Shown: positions 9,515-18,841, numbered from the stretch's first letter. The stretch: DNA of 64,000 nucleotides from Prochlorococcus sp. AG-409-L21 (GCA_003215475.1 QCKH01000007.1:1-64000), one strand, 5' to 3'. Numbers and translations are program-made. Notes: generated by a model not told the origin, from the sequence alone.

Positions 9515-10231
9515 GTGATTATTGGTTTTCGCGATCGATTAGCAAAGGGTAGGCGAGCTATGGCCCACCTCATTCACGTATGGCATGAGCGTAATGGCTG
9601 GTCTCATAAAGTATTGCCAGCACTTGCCGAGTCTCTAGATTTAGGAAGAGTTCATAATTCACAAATTTCTAATCTTCGTAATGGGAAGCTTTCATCCCCC
9701 GGACCAGAGGTTTTCCTAGCATTATCTCAAGTTAATCATGTTCTTTATCAGGGTGTTGATCAGATCAGGGATCGTCTTATCCCTGATCATCCTGAGTTGT
9801 TAAGAGTGCTTCTAGATTCAGCTATTCCTTTACTTGGAGATGATCAGCAGCCACTTTCTGCAGGGGATTTATTTGAAATTTTTATTGGATTGAGCCCTTT
9901 ACCTTCTTTTTTCGATTGGTTTATTGAAGAAGAAGAAGCGGGAACTCTTAGTGCAGTTTTGGCCGATTATTTGTGCAATAGACAACCATGGAGACAATGC
10001 CGTGAAAAAGTGATGGAAGCTTATCCTGTCCAGAAGCCTGATAGACGGGACCGATTTGCAGCTGTAATGGCAGGTTTAAGGGATTATACGGCTGAAGAAT
10101 TAGATGGAGAGTTGTTAGATTTATTTGCTACGCATCAAAAGATCTCTTCCTCGAATATTCAAAGTGTAGATATGTTTTTAGATCAGTTAAGATCTAGAGT
10201 TTCATTATTAGAGACTGTAGCAAAGTATTGA
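9515..10231 (+). CDS. Conserved hypothetical protein with possible N-terminal HTH
   Basis: The 238 residues begin at GTG 9515; ATG 9560 (MAHLIHVWHERNGWSHKVLP) is an equally credible start. The segment ALAESLDLGRVHNSQISNLRNGKLSSPGPEVFLALSQV has the spacing and character of a Cro/C1-type helix-turn-helix, which would make it a DNA-binding protein. The remainder is helical and acidic, with no known motif I recognise. It is transcribed towards the PLP enzyme gene after 42 bp and could share its transcript. The operator-like palindrome just upstream is a candidate self-regulation site. Confidence 0.7.
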   Translation: MIIGFRDRLAKGRRAMAHLIHVWHERNGWSHKVLPALAESLDLGRVHNSQISNLRNGKLSSPGPEVFLALSQVNHVLYQGVDQIRDRLIPDHPELLRVLLDSAIPLLGDDQQPLSAGDLFEIFIGLSPLPSFFDWFIEEEEAGTLSAVLADYLCNRQPWRQCREKVMEAYPVQKPDRRDRFAAVMAGLRDYTAEELDGELLDLFATHQKISSSNIQSVDMFLDQLRSRVSLLETVAKY

Positions 10232-10273
10232 ACAATATAGCTCTAATTTTATTCAATAATAATCTTCTATAGT

Positions 10274-11542
10274 ATGTCTGAGATTGATCAACAAGTTTTA
10301 AACTTAGTTTTTAAAGTTGAAAAACGTTTTCAAGAAATAGCTAATAGAAGAACTAATGATGTATCTAGAAAAATGGAAAAGATTCTTAAGGCATTTTCTC
10401 GAGAAAGATTAGGAACCCAACACTTTGCGTCTGTTAGTGGATATGGACATGGAGATTTAGGCAGGGAGTTAATAGATAAAGTCTTTGCACATGTATTTGG
10501 TTCAGAAAAAGCTGCAGTTCGGATGCAATTTGTTAGTGGAACTCACGCAATATCATCAGCTTTATTTGGTGTTTTAAGGCCTGGAGATAATTTATTATCA
10601 GTTACAGGAAGACCCTATGATACTCTTGAGGAAGTAATAGGTTTAAGAGGAAAAGATCAAGGATCTTTGATAGATTTTGGAATAAATTATGATGAAATAT
10701 CTATTTTCAAAGATGGAAAAATTGATTACCATATTTTAGAGAGATCATTGGATGTTCCTAGATCAATGGTTTTCATTCAGAGGAGTTGTGGTTATTCACC
10801 TAAAGGATCTTTATCTATAAATAATATTTATGATATTTGTCGATTTATTCATAGAAAAAAATCTAATTGTATTTGTTTTGTTGATAATTGTTATGGAGAA
10901 TTTGTTGAAGACAAGGAGCCTAATGAGGTAGGTGCTGATTTAATTGCAGGCTCTCTACTTAAAAACCCTGGAGGAACGATTGTTCCTGCTGGAGGATATA
11001 TAGCTGGTCGAGCTGATTTAGTGGAAAAAGCATGTCATAGATTAACAGCACCTGGAATAGGAATGGATGCTGGTACTGGATTTAATTTAAATAGGCTTGT
11101 TTTGCAAGGTTTATTTCTTTCTCCTCAAATGGTTTCGGAAGCGTTAATTGGTGCAGATATTATTGCTGGTGTTTTTCAGGAATTAGGTTTTGATGTGAAT
11201 CCCTTACCTGGGGCTTTTCGAGGTGATGTTATTCAAACCGTTTGTTTAGGAAACTCTCATCTTCTTCAACTCGTCTGTAAATCGTTTCAAATGTCTTCTC
11301 CAGTTGGTTCTTTTTTAAATCCTATTGCTTCTGCAATGCCAGGGTATGAAAGTGATTTGGTTATGGCAGGAGGAACATTTATTGATGGAAGCACTAGTGA
11401 ATTTTCTGCTGATGCACCTTTAAGGTCTCCTTACAACCTTTATGTTCAAGGAGGCATACATAGATCACATATTAAAATTGCACTGACACATGCAGTGATT
11501 GCAATGGCTAGGGAAGGTTTTGTAAAATTACCTAAGATTTAA
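10274..11542 (+). CDS. PLP-dependent enzyme, aluminium-resistance / methionine gamma-lyase-like family
   Basis: This is a fold-type I pyridoxal-phosphate enzyme of the family annotated as aluminium resistance protein or Met_gamma_lyase (Bacillus YnbB type). Typical elements are GTQHFASVSGYGHGDLGRE near the N-terminus, VSGTHAISSALFGVLRPGD, the aspartate strand CFVDNCYGEFVE, and the probable Schiff-base lysine in AGSLLKNPGGTIVPAGGYI. The true substrate of this family is not settled; sulfur amino acids are a guess. It lies just upstream of gcvH (26 bp), so co-expression with the glycine cleavage genes is plausible. Confidence 0.88.
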   Translation: MSEIDQQVLNLVFKVEKRFQEIANRRTNDVSRKMEKILKAFSRERLGTQHFASVSGYGHGDLGRELIDKVFAHVFGSEKAAVRMQFVSGTHAISSALFGVLRPGDNLLSVTGRPYDTLEEVIGLRGKDQGSLIDFGINYDEISIFKDGKIDYHILERSLDVPRSMVFIQRSCGYSPKGSLSINNIYDICRFIHRKKSNCICFVDNCYGEFVEDKEPNEVGADLIAGSLLKNPGGTIVPAGGYIAGRADLVEKACHRLTAPGIGMDAGTGFNLNRLVLQGLFLSPQMVSEALIGADIIAGVFQELGFDVNPLPGAFRGDVIQTVCLGNSHLLQLVCKSFQMSSPVGSFLNPIASAMPGYESDLVMAGGTFIDGSTSEFSADAPLRSPYNLYVQGGIHRSHIKIALTHAVIAMAREGFVKLPKI

Positions 11543-11568
11543 TTTAGTGGTTCATTTTTTAAGTTTTC

Positions 11569-11958
11569 ATGTCTTTTGATTTTCCAGGAAATTTCCGTTT
11601 TGCTGATAGCCATGAGTATGCATCTGTGGAAGCAGATTTAGTGCGTATTGGTATAAGCGCTTTTGCCGTTGATCAATTAGGAGACATAGTATTTGTAGAT
11701 TTACCTGACGTAGGATCTTCTGTAAATCAAGGAAGTAGTTTTGGGTCTGTTGAATCAGTAAAGGCTGTTGAAGATATGAATGCTCCCATCAGTGGCGAAG
11801 TAGTTGAAATCAATCAAACTGTTCTAGATAATCCTGAAGAGTTGCAGAATGATCCCCATGGTAAGGGTTGGTTATTGTTAGTTAAGCCTTCAGATCCAAA
11901 GCAAATGAATGACTTGATGACCTCGGACTCATATTCGCTAAAGATTGCCTCTCAATAA
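11569..11958 (+). CDS. gcvH: Glycine cleavage system H protein
   Basis: GcvH is the lipoyl-carrier of the glycine cleavage complex. It shuttles the aminomethyl intermediate from the P protein to the T protein during photorespiratory glycine breakdown. The lipoylated lysine sits in the conserved segment GSVESVKAVEDMNAPISGEV. The flanking HEYA near the N-terminus and NDPHGKGWLL near the C-terminus are also typical. The length is 129 residues. It is followed by the gcvP reading frames on the same strand; gcvT is not in the window. Confidence 0.97.
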   Translation: MSFDFPGNFRFADSHEYASVEADLVRIGISAFAVDQLGDIVFVDLPDVGSSVNQGSSFGSVESVKAVEDMNAPISGEVVEINQTVLDNPEELQNDPHGKGWLLLVKPSDPKQMNDLMTSDSYSLKIASQ

Positions 11959-12021
11959 TTTTCGTTTGGAGACTTCTCTCAAAATAGCTTTAAAGGTTAT
12001 AGCATTCCCAAATAAATTTAT

Positions 12022-13413
12022 TTGCTTTCCTTAGGAAAGCGTTTGGTTTTGGTTGAATTTCTCACTGAAAAGTTTGCAGATCGTCATCTTGGCCTTGATG
12101 AGAATGCACAAAAAGAACTATTAGATGCTTTGGGGCATAGTGATTTAGATAATTTCATTTCTTCAGTTGTCCCTGCAGAAATTCTTGATTCTCATCCTCC
12201 AGATTCCTTGCTTCCAGAATGCAATGAAATAGAAGCTTTAGAAGAATTGCGATTAATTTCTGAAAAAAATCAAATTAAAAGGTCTTTAATTGGTCAGGGA
12301 TATTACGGAACGGCAACACCTGCAGTAATTCAGCGCCATGTTTTTGAGAATCCTGCTTGGTATACCTCATATACTCCATATCAAGCAGAAATTGCGCAAG
12401 GCAGATTAGAAGCTCTCTTTAATTTTCAGACTTTAATTAGTGAATTAACTGGTTTACCAATAGCAAATGCCTCACTTTTAGATGAAGGTACGGCTTCAGC
12501 TGAAGCAATGAGTCTTAGTTTTGCAGTTAGAAAGAAATCTACTGCAAAGAAATTTCTTGTTGACAAGGAAGTGTTTCCACAGACGTTATCTGTTCTTAAA
12601 ACCCGTGCAGAGCCTTTAGGGATTGTTTTAGAAGAAATTGATCCTAAACAAGTTGAAATTACTGAAGAAGTATTTGGATTATTTCTTCAGTTACCAGGTA
12701 ATCATGGAGAGATGTGGGATCCTACGCCAGTAATTTCTAAGTCTCATATTGTTGATGCGTTGGTCACAGTAGCAATAGATCCTTTGGCTCAAGTATTGAT
12801 GCAACCTATTGCTGAATTAGGAGCAGATATAGCAGTTGGAAGTTCACAACGTCTGGGAATCCCTTTGGGTTTTGGTGGCCCTCATGCTGCTTTCTTTGCA
12901 ACTAAAGAGATATATAAACGACAAATACCTGGGAGGTTGGTTGGAGAATCAGTTGATTGTGAAGGCAATCCAGCTTTAAGGCTTGCATTGCAAACTCGGG
13001 AACAACATATAAGAAGAGATAAAGCTACAAGTAATATATGTACTGCGCAAGCTTTATTGGCTATTATTTCTTCTTTTTATGCTGTATATCATGGTCCTCA
13101 TGGATTAGAAGCTATATCAAAGAGAATTGTTTTTTTTAGAGCAGAATTAGAAGCATTTTTAAAAGATTTTGGTTATATAGTCGAACCTTTGTCTCGTTTT
13201 GACACTCTCGCTATTTATTGTGATGAAGCTGAAGAAATTCATCAGTCTGCGCAATTAAATGGTTTTAATTTTAGAATTCTTCCCTTTGGAAGCCCCATTA
13301 AAGAAGCTAAAGGCTTTGCAGTTTCTTTTGATGAATTGACTACCAGGAATGAACTAAATAAAGTATGTCAAATTCTTGCAGATATTAAGAAAAAAAATTT
13401 AATAAAAGTCTAA
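12022..13413 (+). CDS. gcvP: Glycine dehydrogenase (decarboxylating), N-terminal part of frameshifted GcvP
   Basis: This frame encodes the N-terminal half of the P protein, the PLP-dependent decarboxylase of glycine cleavage ([58 protein letters not shown]). No in-frame ATG exists near the start. TTG 12043 is better than 12022 because AGGA lies 6 bases before it. The frame stops at TAA 13413 after a run of eight A residues (13390-13397). Adding one A joins it in frame to the next ORF through [19 protein letters not shown]. The two ORFs together are about 960 residues, the normal size of one-chain GcvP. It could be a real two-frame gene rescued by slippage, a disabled gene, or a sequencing error. 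Confidence 0.88.
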   Translation: MLSLGKRLVLVEFLTEKFADRHLGLDENAQKELLDALGHSDLDNFISSVVPAEILDSHPPDSLLPECNEIEALEELRLISEKNQIKRSLIGQGYYGTATPAVIQRHVFENPAWYTSYTPYQAEIAQGRLEALFNFQTLISELTGLPIANASLLDEGTASAEAMSLSFAVRKKSTAKKFLVDKEVFPQTLSVLKTRAEPLGIVLEEIDPKQVEITEEVFGLFLQLPGNHGEMWDPTPVISKSHIVDALVTVAIDPLAQVLMQPIAELGADIAVGSSQRLGIPLGFGGPHAAFFATKEIYKRQIPGRLVGESVDCEGNPALRLALQTREQHIRRDKATSNICTAQALLAIISSFYAVYHGPHGLEAISKRIVFFRAELEAFLKDFGYIVEPLSRFDTLAIYCDEAEEIHQSAQLNGFNFRILPFGSPIKEAKGFAVSFDELTTRNELNKVCQILADIKKKNLIKV

Positions 13414-13439
13414 AAAGAGAGTTTAATCTTAAAGATTTA

Positions 13440-14939
13440 ATGAGATCTGTTCCTTTAAGAAATAAGCCTTGGTTAAACACTCCAGTTTTTAAAAAATATA
13501 GAAGCGAAATGGAATTAATACGATATATTCAAACATTAGCTAGTCGAGACTTTTCATTAATTAATGGAATGATTCCGTTAGGAAGTTGCACAATGAAATT
13601 AAACGCGACTTCTCAACTGCTTCCAGTGAGTTGGAAAGAATTTTCTTCAATTCATCCATTTGTGCCTACTCAGCAATCTCAAGGATATATTGCTTTAACT
13701 AATCAACTAGAAGATTGGCTCTGTGCTTTAACTGGTTTTAAGGGAGTTTCTCTGCAACCTAATGCCGGCTCTCAAGGAGAGTTTGCTGGCCTTCTTGTAA
13801 TTCGAGCATGGCATCAATCCTGTGGTCAGAGTAATAGGAATGTTTGCTTGATTCCTAAGAGTGCGCATGGAACAAACCCTGCGAGTGCTGTTATGGCTGG
13901 TTTTAGAGTTGTATCGGTTGCATGTGATCAGTATGGAAATATTGATTTTCAGGATCTTTCGGTGAAGGTTGAAAAATATTCTTCTCAATTAGGAGCTTTG
14001 ATGATTACATACCCATCTACGCATGGTGTATTTGAACCAAATATTAAGCAGATTTGTGAACAAGTGCATAATCATGGTGGGCAAGTTTATTTAGATGGAG
14101 CGAATCTGAATGCTCAAGTAGGTCTTTGTAGACCAGCTGCTTTTGGAGCAGATGTATGTCATTTGAATTTACATAAAACATTTTGCATTCCACATGGTGG
14201 CGGTGGGCCAGGAGTTGGCCCTATAGCTGTATCAAGTCATTTAGTACCTTTTTTGCCTTCGAAAAAAATTGATTGTTCAATAGAAAGCTCTGCAATTGGT
14301 TCAATTTCTTCGGCTCCATTTGGTAGTGCAAGTATTTTGCCAATTAGTTGGATGTATATCCGGATGATGGGTGCAGAAGGACTAAGAAAAGCAAGTGCCT
14401 TAGCTATTCTTTCTGCAAACTTTATTGCTAGTCGCCTTGAACCTTATTACAAGGTTTTATTTAAAGCGCCAAATGGCAAGGTAGCTCATGAATGCATTTT
14501 AGATTTTCGTGATATTAAAAAAAAGACAGGTATTGAAGTGGATGATATTGCAAAAAGACTTATGGATTATGGCTTCCATGCACCAACTATAAGTTGGCCT
14601 GTAGCTGGTACTTTGATGATTGAACCTACTGAAAGTGAAAGCTTGGAGGAAATAAATCGTTTTTGCTTAGCCATGATTTCTATTCATTCAGAAATTAAAG
14701 CAATTGAATCAGGTCGGACAGATGTTTCTAATAATCCTTTACGCTTAGCTCCACATACTATGTCAATAGTAACTTCTGAGAATTGGGATAGACCCTATTC
14801 TCGTAAGCAAGCTGCCTTTCCATTAGAGGATCAGCTTAAAAATAAGTTTTGGCCTTCGGTTTCTAGAATAGATAATGCATTTGGAGATAGGAATTTAATC
14901 TGCTCTTGTAGAACAGTTGAAGAAATTGCAGAAGAATAA
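13440..14939 (+). CDS. gcvP: Glycine dehydrogenase, C-terminal part of frameshifted GcvP
   Basis: This is the catalytic half of the P protein. It has the conserved [20 protein letters not shown], the PLP pocket and the Schiff-base lysine in [16 protein letters not shown], then [20 protein letters not shown]. The frame is already open at 13389, so 17 codons before the ATG also match the GcvP linker ([11 protein letters not shown]). That argues the ATG at 13440 is not a natural start and that the protein is meant to be continuous with the preceding ORF. In organisms with genuine two-subunit P proteins (GcvPA/GcvPB), the halves have different lengths and linker ends. Confidence 0.9.
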   Translation: MRSVPLRNKPWLNTPVFKKYRSEMELIRYIQTLASRDFSLINGMIPLGSCTMKLNATSQLLPVSWKEFSSIHPFVPTQQSQGYIALTNQLEDWLCALTGFKGVSLQPNAGSQGEFAGLLVIRAWHQSCGQSNRNVCLIPKSAHGTNPASAVMAGFRVVSVACDQYGNIDFQDLSVKVEKYSSQLGALMITYPSTHGVFEPNIKQICEQVHNHGGQVYLDGANLNAQVGLCRPAAFGADVCHLNLHKTFCIPHGGGGPGVGPIAVSSHLVPFLPSKKIDCSIESSAIGSISSAPFGSASILPISWMYIRMMGAEGLRKASALAILSANFIASRLEPYYKVLFKAPNGKVAHECILDFRDIKKKTGIEVDDIAKRLMDYGFHAPTISWPVAGTLMIEPTESESLEEINRFCLAMISIHSEIKAIESGRTDVSNNPLRLAPHTMSIVTSENWDRPYSRKQAAFPLEDQLKNKFWPSVSRIDNAFGDRNLICSCRTVEEIAEE

Positions 14940-14982
14940 TTTTTCAAAAGCACTAGCTAATTTCTAATTTAATAGTTAAATT

Positions 14983-15333
14983 TTGAGCGAAAACCAAAAT
15001 ATTGGTTTTAAATGCTGCAAACAAGTAGAAATTAATTTCTCTTTAGCAGTTTTACCGTTGCATGGGGGCAACTTGGTTAAAGATGTTTCTTTAGAACAAA
15101 GAGTAAAAGACTTAGCAAAAAATGATGTGAACTTGCCATCATTTTCTGGAATACTTGAGTCGACTTTAAGCCAAGGAAAATTATTGCAAGTTGATGGTAC
15201 TAATGTTGTTAGAGTTCCATTTGGAGTTCGAGAGCCAAGACGTAAGAGACCTCATCACACACCAAGACTGGCTACTTTAGTTTTACCTTTTCAAACTAGT
15301 GGCTCACCTAATCCACCACCGCATGCTGCTTAA
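14983..15333 (+). CDS. Conserved hypothetical protein, proline/arginine-rich C-terminus
   Basis: The 116-residue frame starts at TTG, with no ATG available upstream. The central part (LEQRVKDLAKNDVNLPSFSG) is helical, followed by strand-like ILESTLSQGKLLQVDGTNVVRVPFG. A basic turn (REPRRKRPHHTP) precedes a proline-rich end. I do not recognise a family. It starts 43 bp after gcvP and converges on sqdX. The last codons, HAA-stop, form one arm of a palindrome shared with the sqdX end. Confidence 0.6.
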   Translation: MSENQNIGFKCCKQVEINFSLAVLPLHGGNLVKDVSLEQRVKDLAKNDVNLPSFSGILESTLSQGKLLQVDGTNVVRVPFGVREPRRKRPHHTPRLATLVLPFQTSGSPNPPPHAA

Positions 15334-15350
15334 TTAACAATTAAGCAGCA
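15324..15350. terminator. Perfect 12-bp palindrome shared by two convergent gene ends
   Basis: TGCTGCTTAATT and AATTAAGCAGCA pair perfectly around the 3-base loop AAC. The left arm holds the last codons of the 116-aa ORF and the right arm the last codons of sqdX, so both proteins end Ala-Ala-stop. A hairpin of this strength between convergent genes most likely ends transcription or protects 3' ends in both directions. No U-run follows on either side, so classic intrinsic termination is uncertain. Confidence 0.6.
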
Positions 15351-16489
15351 ATTTGATTAGATTCTTTGTTTAGAATTTTCTTATAAAAACCTCTGAGTTG
15401 ATCAGTAGCACTAGGCCATCCCCAACGTTCAGCTTCTAATCTTGCAGATTCTCTCATGGTCTGTCTTTCATTTTGATTACCTAACAATTTTTTTGTTGCT
15501 GCAACAAGACTTTCTGTACCGTTATTTTTTCCATCAGGATCGTAAAGACATCCATTTGTTCCATCTGTAATGATGTCAGGAATTCCTCCCTTATTCGCAC
15601 CGACTACAGGGCAGCCTGCTGCCATTGCTTCTAAAAGGACTAATCCCAAGGTTTCAGTACTTGATGGGAATAAAAAAGCATCTCCTGAGGCATAGGCACT
15701 AGCAAGCTCTTTTCCTGATAAATAGCCTACGAAGGTGGTTGATGTATTTTCAAAGATTTTTTCCAGTTGATTTCTATAAGGTCCATCTCCTACTAGGGCT
15801 AATCTTGCATTGGGTAAAGCATCAAGTACAGGTTTGATCCGTTCAATTTGCTTTTCGGCAGATAATCTTCCGACATAGATTAATAGTTCTCCAGTATCAC
15901 TAAATTTTCCTAGAAGTTTTTTACGCATTTTTTCGCTTCTTAGTTCTGGACGAAAAATATCTGTGTCAACTCCTCTTTGCCATAACTCTGTATTTTGAAT
16001 GCCTTTTTCACTTAGCTCTTTGACCATTGCTGTTGAAGTACATAAGTTTATCAATGCTTGATTATGAGCTGCTTTTAGAAGCTCCCAAAGTAATGGTTCT
16101 AACATTCCCATTCCATAGTGTTCAAGGTATTTAGGGAGATGTGTGTGATAACTAGCTACTAAAGGAATTCCATTAGTTTTTGCAAGCCAAATACCTCCTA
16201 AACCAAGTACGGCAGGGTTTACAACATGAATGAGATCTGGTTGGAAAATTTCCAGAGCATCTGAGACCGCAGCACCTGGAAGACCCAGTTTTAGTTCTGG
16301 ATAAAGAGGAAGGGGCATTGCTGGTACACCAATCACTTGGGCACCCATGAATTCTTCTGGACAACCTTCCGGACAAAAAATAATAACTTCGTCTCCTGCA
16401 GTGATTAGACTTTCAATAGTTTTTGTTAGTCGCGTAACAATCCCATCTACTTTCGGGAGAAAAGTTTCTGTAAAAAAAGCTATCTTCAC
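15341..16489 (-). CDS. sqdX: Sulfoquinovosyltransferase SqdX (GT4 family)
   Basis: SqdX transfers sulfoquinovose from the UDP-sugar to diacylglycerol, completing synthesis of the thylakoid lipid SQDG. The 382 residues have the GT-B double Rossmann layout. The N-terminus is MKIAFFTETFLPKVDGIVTR, with HVVNPAVLGLGG and SYHTHLPKYLEHYG in the acceptor half. The donor half has LIYVGRLSAEKQIERIKPVL and the GT4 nucleotide site FLFPSSTETLGLVLLEAMAAG. It follows sqdB by 9 bp, clearly one operon, and that pairing is what fixes the substrate. Confidence 0.95.
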   Translation of the reverse strand: MKIAFFTETFLPKVDGIVTRLTKTIESLITAGDEVIIFCPEGCPEEFMGAQVIGVPAMPLPLYPELKLGLPGAAVSDALEIFQPDLIHVVNPAVLGLGGIWLAKTNGIPLVASYHTHLPKYLEHYGMGMLEPLLWELLKAAHNQALINLCTSTAMVKELSEKGIQNTELWQRGVDTDIFRPELRSEKMRKKLLGKFSDTGELLIYVGRLSAEKQIERIKPVLDALPNARLALVGDGPYRNQLEKIFENTSTTFVGYLSGKELASAYASGDAFLFPSSTETLGLVLLEAMAAGCPVVGANKGGIPDIITDGTNGCLYDPDGKNNGTESLVAATKKLLGNQNERQTMRESARLEAERWGWPSATDQLRGFYKKILNKESNQIAA

Positions 16490-16498
16490 TTGATTAAT

Positions 16499-17695
16499 TT
16501 ACTTCGTCTTTTTTATTGCTTGTGCTTGGGTTGAAGTCCATGCAGATATACATGGTATTCGTTTGCGATCGCATCTGTCCGACCAACGTCTAGCTACTTC
16601 TACAACCTCTGTTAAAAGGCCATCATCCAAAGTGGTTGGTTTCAAACCTAATTCAATAAAGCAGCGATTATCGACAATCAAGTCATTTTCAACAGCTTCA
16701 TTGCGTGGATTAGGTAAATAATTGACCTCAGCATCGGTTAATGCCGCTACTTTTTTTGCTAATTCACCAACTTGATGACTCTCAGTCATTTGGTTGAAAA
16801 TCTTGACCCTTTCTCCTTCTTTGGGAGGATTCTCCAGTGCTAACTGAACGCATTTGACTGAATCACGAATATGAATAAAAGCTCTTGTCTGGCCCCCTGT
16901 GCCATGAACAGTGAGAGGGTAATTTATAGCAGCTTGCATAAGAAATCTATTTAAAACAGTACCGTAGTCGCCGTCATAGTCGAATCTATTGGTTAATCGG
17001 GGATCCTTAGAGGTTGCTTCTGTATTTGTTCCCCAAACAATCCCTTGATGTAAATCAGTAATTTTGACTTGGTCGTTTTTGTTGTAATAAAGAAAAAGCA
17101 ACTGATCTAGGGTCTTAGTCATATGGTAAACACTACCTGGACTGGCTGGATGAAGAATTTCCTCTTCAAATCGGGTGCCATCTGGTTGAGGGACTTCGAC
17201 TTTTAAATAGCCCTCAGGGATCGTTGCACCCCGATGAGATCCATATCCATAAACCCCCATTGTTCCTAGATGAACTACATGGATATCTAAACCTGATTCA
17301 ACTATTGCTGCTAATAGGTTGTGGGTTCCATTTACATTGTTATCAACGGTGTATCTCTTTGTAGCACTATTTTTCATTGAATAAGGAGCTGCACGTTGTT
17401 CAGCAAAATGAACAATTGCGTCAGGCTTTTCTTCAATAATTAGATCTAGTAAGCGTTGGTACTCACTGGCAATATCAAGTTGACTAAAACGTATAGGATG
17501 ACCACCAACTTCTTGCCAAGCTTTTAAACGATCTCCAATACTACTGATTGGAGTTAATGACTCCACTTCTAAATCAATATCTATTTTTCGTCGACTGAGA
17601 TTGTCAACGATTAAAACATCGTGACCGTGCTCTGCCAAGTTCACTGAACAAGGCCAACCGCAGAAGCCGTCACCACCAAGAACAAAAACTTTCAA
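16499..17695 (-). CDS. sqdB: UDP-sulfoquinovose synthase SqdB
   Basis: SqdB converts UDP-glucose and sulfite to UDP-sulfoquinovose, the head-group donor for sulfolipid. It is an extended short-chain dehydrogenase with the NAD-binding start MKVFVLGGDGFCGWPCSVNL and the sulfolipid-specific continuation VDNLSRRKIDIDLEVESLTPI. The catalytic threonine region is HLGTMGVYGYG and the YxxxK is YHMTK. The 398 residues are the expected length. SQDG matters in oligotrophic picocyanobacteria because it replaces phospholipids when phosphate is scarce. The gene is first of the sqdB-sqdX pair. Confidence 0.97.
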   Translation of the reverse strand: MKVFVLGGDGFCGWPCSVNLAEHGHDVLIVDNLSRRKIDIDLEVESLTPISSIGDRLKAWQEVGGHPIRFSQLDIASEYQRLLDLIIEEKPDAIVHFAEQRAAPYSMKNSATKRYTVDNNVNGTHNLLAAIVESGLDIHVVHLGTMGVYGYGSHRGATIPEGYLKVEVPQPDGTRFEEEILHPASPGSVYHMTKTLDQLLFLYYNKNDQVKITDLHQGIVWGTNTEATSKDPRLTNRFDYDGDYGTVLNRFLMQAAINYPLTVHGTGGQTRAFIHIRDSVKCVQLALENPPKEGERVKIFNQMTESHQVGELAKKVAALTDAEVNYLPNPRNEAVENDLIVDNRCFIELGLKPTTLDDGLLTEVVEVARRWSDRCDRKRIPCISAWTSTQAQAIKKTK

Positions 17696-17760
17696 TCTAA
17701 ACTCCAGTAGTGAAGATCTAATGACCCAATAATAGGAAAACTACTATAAGAAGCTCTCAA

Positions 17761-17925
17761 TTAAATAATGAAATAAATACCAATAATACTAATTAATGCT
17801 AATCCAGCAATTAACCCAAAAAATTTAAGTTGATTGGAAATACTAGTTTCTGAAGCTATTAGGTCAATTTCTGGTTCATTTGGAAATGCATTTAATCTCC
17901 CTCCAGATTCGTTAGTTACTGTCAT
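17761..17925 (-). CDS. 54-aa single-span membrane protein, not in ORF track
   Basis: The minus strand reads ATG at 17925-17923 and stops at 17761, giving MTVTNESGGRLNAFPNEPEI followed by one hydrophobic helix (FFGLIAGLALISIIGIYFII) at the C-terminus. A weak purine-rich ribosome site (GAAGAA) precedes the ATG. The tail GGRLNAFPNEPEI resembles the N-terminal tails of high-light-inducible (Hli) proteins. The chlorophyll-binding ExxNxR motif is missing from the helix, so this is at most a degenerate relative. It lies between thiG and sqdB on the same strand, 65 bp before sqdB on the coordinate axis. Confidence 0.55.
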   Translation of the reverse strand: MTVTNESGGRLNAFPNEPEIDLIASETSISNQLKFFGLIAGLALISIIGIYFII

Positions 17926-18007
17926 TTCTTCAATATTGATCGAAAGAGGCTATGAACTTACTCAGGTTTCTTTCGCGTTCTGTTACTTACCGTTACTCTC
18001 TTTATCT

Positions 18008-18814
18008 TTATATAGGTTTTGATATACCACCCATTGGTGAACTTGCAGAAGCTTTAGAGCGTTTCTCTAAGCGTCCAGCTAGGAAAGCTGAGCGTCCTGC
18101 TTGAACTCCTTTAGACATTGCTTCTGCCATAAGTTTTGGATCTTTAGCTAAAGCAATGGCACTATTAATTAGGACTGCATCAGCACCTATTTCCATTGCA
18201 TAAGCAGCATGACTTGGAACTCCAATTCCAGCATCTACAATTACAGGAACTTTGGAGTTTTCAATAATGATTTTAATATTGCTTTCATTAAGGATTCCTT
18301 GGGCTGATCCTATTGCAGATCCAAGGGGCATAACTGATGCACAGCCAATCTCTTCTAATCTTTTTGCTAATAAAGGATCTGCATTGATATAAGGTAGGAC
18401 AACAAAATCTTCTTTAATTAATTGTTCAGCAGCTTCTAATGTTCCAAATGGATCAGGCAGGAGATATTTTTGATCTGGAATTACCTCAAGTTTGATGAAA
18501 TTGTTGTCTTGTTGACCTGAAAGTTTTGCAAGTTCTCTTCCCATTCTCGCTATGCGTATTGCTTCTTCTGCGTTTTTGCAGCCTGCAGTATTAGGCAGCA
18601 TCCAAACTTTCTTCCAATTAATTGCTTCCAAAAGTCCTTTATGCGAATTCTCTAATGCTTGGATTCTCCTAACAGCTACTGTTACTATTTGACATTCTGA
18701 ACTTTCAATACTTTCATTCATTTCTTGAATATTTTGATACTTTCCTGTTCCAGTAAGTAACCTACTTTGAAAAAATTTTCCCCCAATTTGTAACGAAGAA
18801 GAACTTTTATTCAT
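18008..18814 (-). CDS. thiG: Thiazole synthase ThiG
   Basis: ThiG forms the thiazole phosphate ring of thiamine from 1-deoxy-xylulose 5-phosphate, dehydroglycine and ThiS thiocarboxylate. The TIM-barrel shows the expected landmarks: [11 protein letters not shown] at the start, [42 protein letters not shown] with the imine-forming lysine region, and [21 protein letters not shown] followed by [12 protein letters not shown]. The length of 268 residues is normal. It starts 27 bp after the TPR protein gene on the same strand. Confidence 0.95.
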   Translation of the reverse strand: MNKSSSSLQIGGKFFQSRLLTGTGKYQNIQEMNESIESSECQIVTVAVRRIQALENSHKGLLEAINWKKVWMLPNTAGCKNAEEAIRIARMGRELAKLSGQQDNNFIKLEVIPDQKYLLPDPFGTLEAAEQLIKEDFVVLPYINADPLLAKRLEEIGCASVMPLGSAIGSAQGILNESNIKIIIENSKVPVIVDAGIGVPSHAAYAMEIGADAVLINSAIALAKDPKLMAEAMSKGVQAGRSAFLAGRLEKRSKASASSPMGGISKPI

Positions 18815-18841
18815 TGATTTTATAGTTGATTTTCTCTTGAA

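Noticed and set aside
13389-13440. Programmed -1 ribosomal frameshift site in gcvP
   Set aside because: The phase of the A-run gives AAG AAA AAA AAT, which is not a good X-XXY-YYZ heptamer, and no stable hairpin follows. Transcript slippage or a sequence indel fits better.
17834-18022. 62-aa plus ORF in the sqdB-thiG gap
   Set aside because: It is antisense to the better-supported 54-aa membrane ORF and runs into the thiG 3' end. Its composition is not protein-like.
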